Source: Breviolum minutum Mf 1.05b.01 (Eukaryota; Sar; Dinophyceae; Suessiales; Symbiodiniaceae). Taken from it: a stretch of 64,000 nt of DNA. The notes under the pieces are model-generated. The model made no database searches. It saw only the letters and a program-made list of their open reading frames with translations, and had not been told where the DNA came from. Below are positions 61,431 through 64,000 of this stretch, in pieces. The stretch spans positions 5,508 through 69,507 of the forward strand of contig DF241681.1 of assembly GCA_000507305.1 (NCBI GenBank), given 5' to 3'. The position numbers were made by a program, and so were the translations under genes. Numbering within the stretch: position 1 is the first letter of the stretch; the number at the start of each line of letters is the position of its first letter.

Positions 61431-63878
61431 CTAAGGCTGGCAACCTTAGTTTCGAAAATGACGTTTAAAAAACATATCAATGTCATGCTACACCTAAAAA
61501 ACAAGTGTTTTCATATTTGGTGAAAGTTGTTTCTCTATACTCTATACTGAAAGAGTCCTCTGCTGCCGGATGTTCTTGTAAAACCACGTCTGTTCGCTCC
61601 ACTCTTAACTTAACAGTTGTCTGTACAATTTTCATGAGGAATGTCAAAAAATGCTTGCAGCCGTTTAAACAACCCACCTTCCCTTTGATGAAGTTGAATC
61701 CAGGTCACTCTCCCATCGCGGCGCTACGAGCCACCGATGCAGGATCGTGTTCATCTAACAGCCGCTGAGCGTGCTCTGGTTGGGACATGATGGAACGGAT
61801 TGCCGCTTCGGCCCGTTGGAATTCCAAATGTTGCTTCTTGTAGAGATCCGCCTGACACAGAGTAAGGCTACTGTCAGACACAGAGTAAGGCTACTTTTGA
61901 AGTGGTGATAGAAGCGGTGAAGTGGTGAAGTGACGGACGATCTATAGAACACACAAGTCTACTTTTGACATGCCAAAATTGACCCAAATCTGGGGACCCA
62001 TCACTTTTTCAGCCATGGAAATATGGTGAAACCCACAACCCCAGTTCCATGTTGCCACTGTGGCCTTCAGGTTTTTGTTTCGCTGAATCAGGCGTTGGGA
62101 ATCCATCTGGCGATGTCGAATCCTTGAAGCAACTCTGGGCATAAATCTGTCAATGTATCCAAAAGGCATAAGAACTTAATCTGAAACGGTTTGCGCGTCA
62201 TGGTGAATATAATCCACTTTCTAACTGAGGTATAGCTACATATATATATATATACATAAGTAAGCACCAAACTTTTCCACTGTTCAACTATTTAATCCGA
62301 GATTCTGCTCACCACGATCACGCTGGATGCGTTTCAACAAGGCTTGGAGTGCCTTTTGCTGTTGCGACCTCAAACGTCCTTCTTGCCGTTTGGCACTGTC
62401 GCTTACCAAGGAGGCGCTCCTTGCCTGTTCCCACCTCAGCTGGAAGTGACACCAAGTGATCCCCCCCCTTTTCCCCTGCGCCCGAACCCCCGGCCTCTTG
62501 GGAGAGTTTTTTGGAGTTGATTTTGTGGAAGACACATGATTGAAGAAGAAAACTAAAACAAACAATCTAATTATCCGATTCATAAAAATAACAAGCACTT
62601 CCCTACAACTTTGGCCCTCAATCATTGTTTCCTTTGCTAATCAAAAACAACACTACTTGGTAAGCCAAACAAGAAAGCCATAAAGCATCCACTTCTATTC
62701 TTGATGAGAATCTGTTCGAGCTGATCACCTTCTTCTTTGACCTTCCAAGCTTCTTCCTTGGCACTGGAAAGTTGATGCTGGCAGAATCATCCAGAGGTTT
62801 CGGTGATTCGAAACAACTTATAATTTATCGTAATTTATACTATTATAGTCCGCCCGCACTATATACACCACTGATTCCTTAGGTAAATTACAAAGGTCCT
62901 TTTTTGAAAGTCTTTTTTGTTGGTCTTTTTTGAAGGTCTGTTTTTTTGGAGGATTCCCCCGACTAAACCGCAATTTGGAGTAACATTGGCCGAAGTCGCT
63001 GTAGAATGATCACTATGAAAATAAATTGGGGCCATGTAGATTGTAGGAGAGTCACCGATGCTATTAAGTGGATCAATCTTGATGTTAGATTTCGGAAATG
63101 TCTTCAGCGAAATATATAACAAGCGCATGCCCCGCCTGCAACACGTAGGGAAGATTGGTGGCTTCGGGAGTCAACTGTTCAATTCTTTTGTCCCCTCTTC
63201 TGGCAAATGCTGTCTAATACTACTCTGCAAAAAGATTGATGAGGATTGATTATGTGCTCCGAAATATCATTTCTATTGATCCCTTCTGAAATTCACTCTC
63301 CCCACCTGGTGCTCCCAAATCCGTGAACATTTCCAAGCTCAGCAGTCCAAGCAGCATATTTCCCAAGTTTGGCAAGAGCTTCCTGCTTTCTTCGCAGCTC
63401 TAGCAATTCTCGAGAGCACTTCACGCGCGCGGGTTGATGGCCTCAAAACGATGGGTTTGATGTGTGTATACCTCCCAGTTGAGAACAGAAGTGGATGGTG
63501 GTTAAAACCTCTTTTTACCAAATCTTTTGCAAAATATGTGGACAACTTCTTTAGAGGAATTGGGTTGAATTGTATATATAACACGGTGTCATGAAGCACG
63601 CATTGTATCAACAATGTCTCGACAGGAAATCAACAATCCCTGTCAAACATGTGTAAAGCGATGTATTCCCAACGTATTTCGAACATTTTGACGGGACACA
63701 CAATATTGCAGTGAGTCTCGAGCCACTGAAGGTGCTTACCAACAGAAACACCTTTTTGATGCTACTACCGGAGGCCAAGGGACGAATCATTTCCTGGAAC
63801 TTGCCCAATTCCTCTCCATGCTGTTCTTTAAGTCTCTCCAAGCTCATGTAGGCAGTGGACTCATAGTCTGCCATGTAC
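61309..63878 (-). CDS. Gene G: conserved coiled-coil protein, 5' part outside window
   Basis: Seven exons whose phases close at every junction once GC, GA and GT donors are allowed: 63769-63878, 63339-63408, 62701-62763, 62309-62434, 62065-62122, 61728-61851 and 61309-61430 with stop TGA. The joined product reads DYESTAYMSLERLKEQHGEE, LLELRRKQEALAKLGKYA, AKEEAWKVKEEGDQLEQ, QALLKRIQRDRGE, IRHRQMDSQRLIQRNKNLK, DLYKKQHLEFQRAEAAI and a C-terminal KWKGPTLPENYMPPGGISKG. The LxLRxxQExLAK module followed by RIxRxR and HRQxDxxRLxQRxKN is, from memory, shared by long coiled-coil proteins of unknown function in many protists; that is recollection, not a search. It is probably a structural coiled coil. 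The N-terminus lies beyond 64 kb. Confidence 0.72.
61728..61851 (-). CDS. Gene G exon
   Basis: ADLYKKQHLEFQRAEAAIRS then IMSQPEHAQRLLDEHDPAS, GT donor, phase 1. Confidence 0.7.
62065..62122 (-). CDS. Gene G exon
   Basis: IRHRQMDSQRLIQRNKNLK, GC donor after Lys. Confidence 0.75.
62309..62434 (-). CDS. Gene G exon
   Basis: WEQARSASLVSDSAKRQEGR then QKALQALLKRIQRDRG, GC donor. Confidence 0.72.
62701..62763 (-). CDS. Gene G exon
   Basis: AKEEAWKVKEEGDQLEQILI, GA donor. Confidence 0.68.
63339..63408 (-). CDS. Gene G exon
   Basis: LLELRRKQEALAKLGKYAAW then TA, GC donor, phases 2 in and 2 out. Confidence 0.72.
63769..63878 (-). CDS. Gene G exon
   Basis: YMADYESTAYMSLERLKEQH then GEELGKFQEMIRPLAS, GT donor, phase 1. 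Confidence 0.72.
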
Positions 63879-64000
63879 CTGGAAGTGTCTATGACTTGTC
63901 TCCCTCAAGCGACACTGGAAAAATACTCAAAGAATAAGAAACTCATGTATTTGAATTTATGACATGCACATTGTATACTTATATAATATATATATATATA

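Noticed and set aside
1..64000. CRISPR arrays, tRNA/rRNA genes, reverse transcriptase or transposase genes, dinoflagellate spliced-leader relics (TTTGGCTCAAG)
   Set aside because: I looked for them by eye on both strands and saw none; the direct repeats present are micro- or minisatellites. Short or diverged instances could be missed.

Overview
The window looks like nuclear DNA of a dinoflagellate, most likely Symbiodiniaceae or a close relative. What the sequence shows: (1) coding information sits in very short exons (18 to about 190 nt) separated by introns of a few hundred bases, so long ORFs are mostly artefacts; (2) intron 3' ends are usually AG followed by G in the exon, and intron 5' ends are GC or GA at least as often as GT, which is the known dinoflagellate splice signature; (3) every gene I could reconstruct is on the minus strand, with short gaps between neighbours (about 155 bp between genes F and E, about 195 bp between D and C); (4) repeats include peptides and hairpin elements that I recall from Symbiodiniaceae gene predictions. 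The organism call is inference from these features. Exon boundaries were read by eye from splice signals, reading-frame continuity and paralog comparison; no transcript was available. Layout in transcript order, high to low coordinate, all minus strand: gene G (63.9-61.3 kb, 5' end outside the window), a conserved coiled-coil protein; gene F (60.6-57.9 kb), unknown; gene E (57.8-52.0 kb), unknown, with both start and stop visible; gene D (51.25-49.95 kb), a Lys/Ser-rich basic nuclear-type protein; gene C (49.76 to about 36.8 kb), a Nopp140/nucleolin-like acidic protein built from a tandem array of duplicated phase-0 exons; gene H (36.4-34.5 kb), a short gene or the 3' part of gene C; gene B (about 32.45-17.7 kb) and gene A (17.33 kb to the left edge), two head-to-tail paralogs of about 15-17 kb. 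The centre of the window (32.6-40.7 kb) carries a large inverted pair of repeat-element copies with minisatellites, a 711-base assembly gap, and small hairpin elements. The strongest observation is the gene A / gene B pair. At least 25 micro-exons occur in the same order in both genes with matching lengths and phases. Introns are in roughly the same places but I see no obvious sequence similarity in them. Donor dinucleotides (GT, GC, GA) differ at more than half of the aligned exon ends, and two 90-nt exons of gene B are each split into two exons (46+44 and 54+36) in gene A. The protein is alanine-rich: first a stretch of alternating A-x-A-x segments, then charged helical or coiled-coil segments. 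I do not recognise the family. Gene C is the second unusual system: one ancestral acidic/Lys-Pro-Ala exon, together with a shared intron-3'-end module, has been copied at least 17 times.
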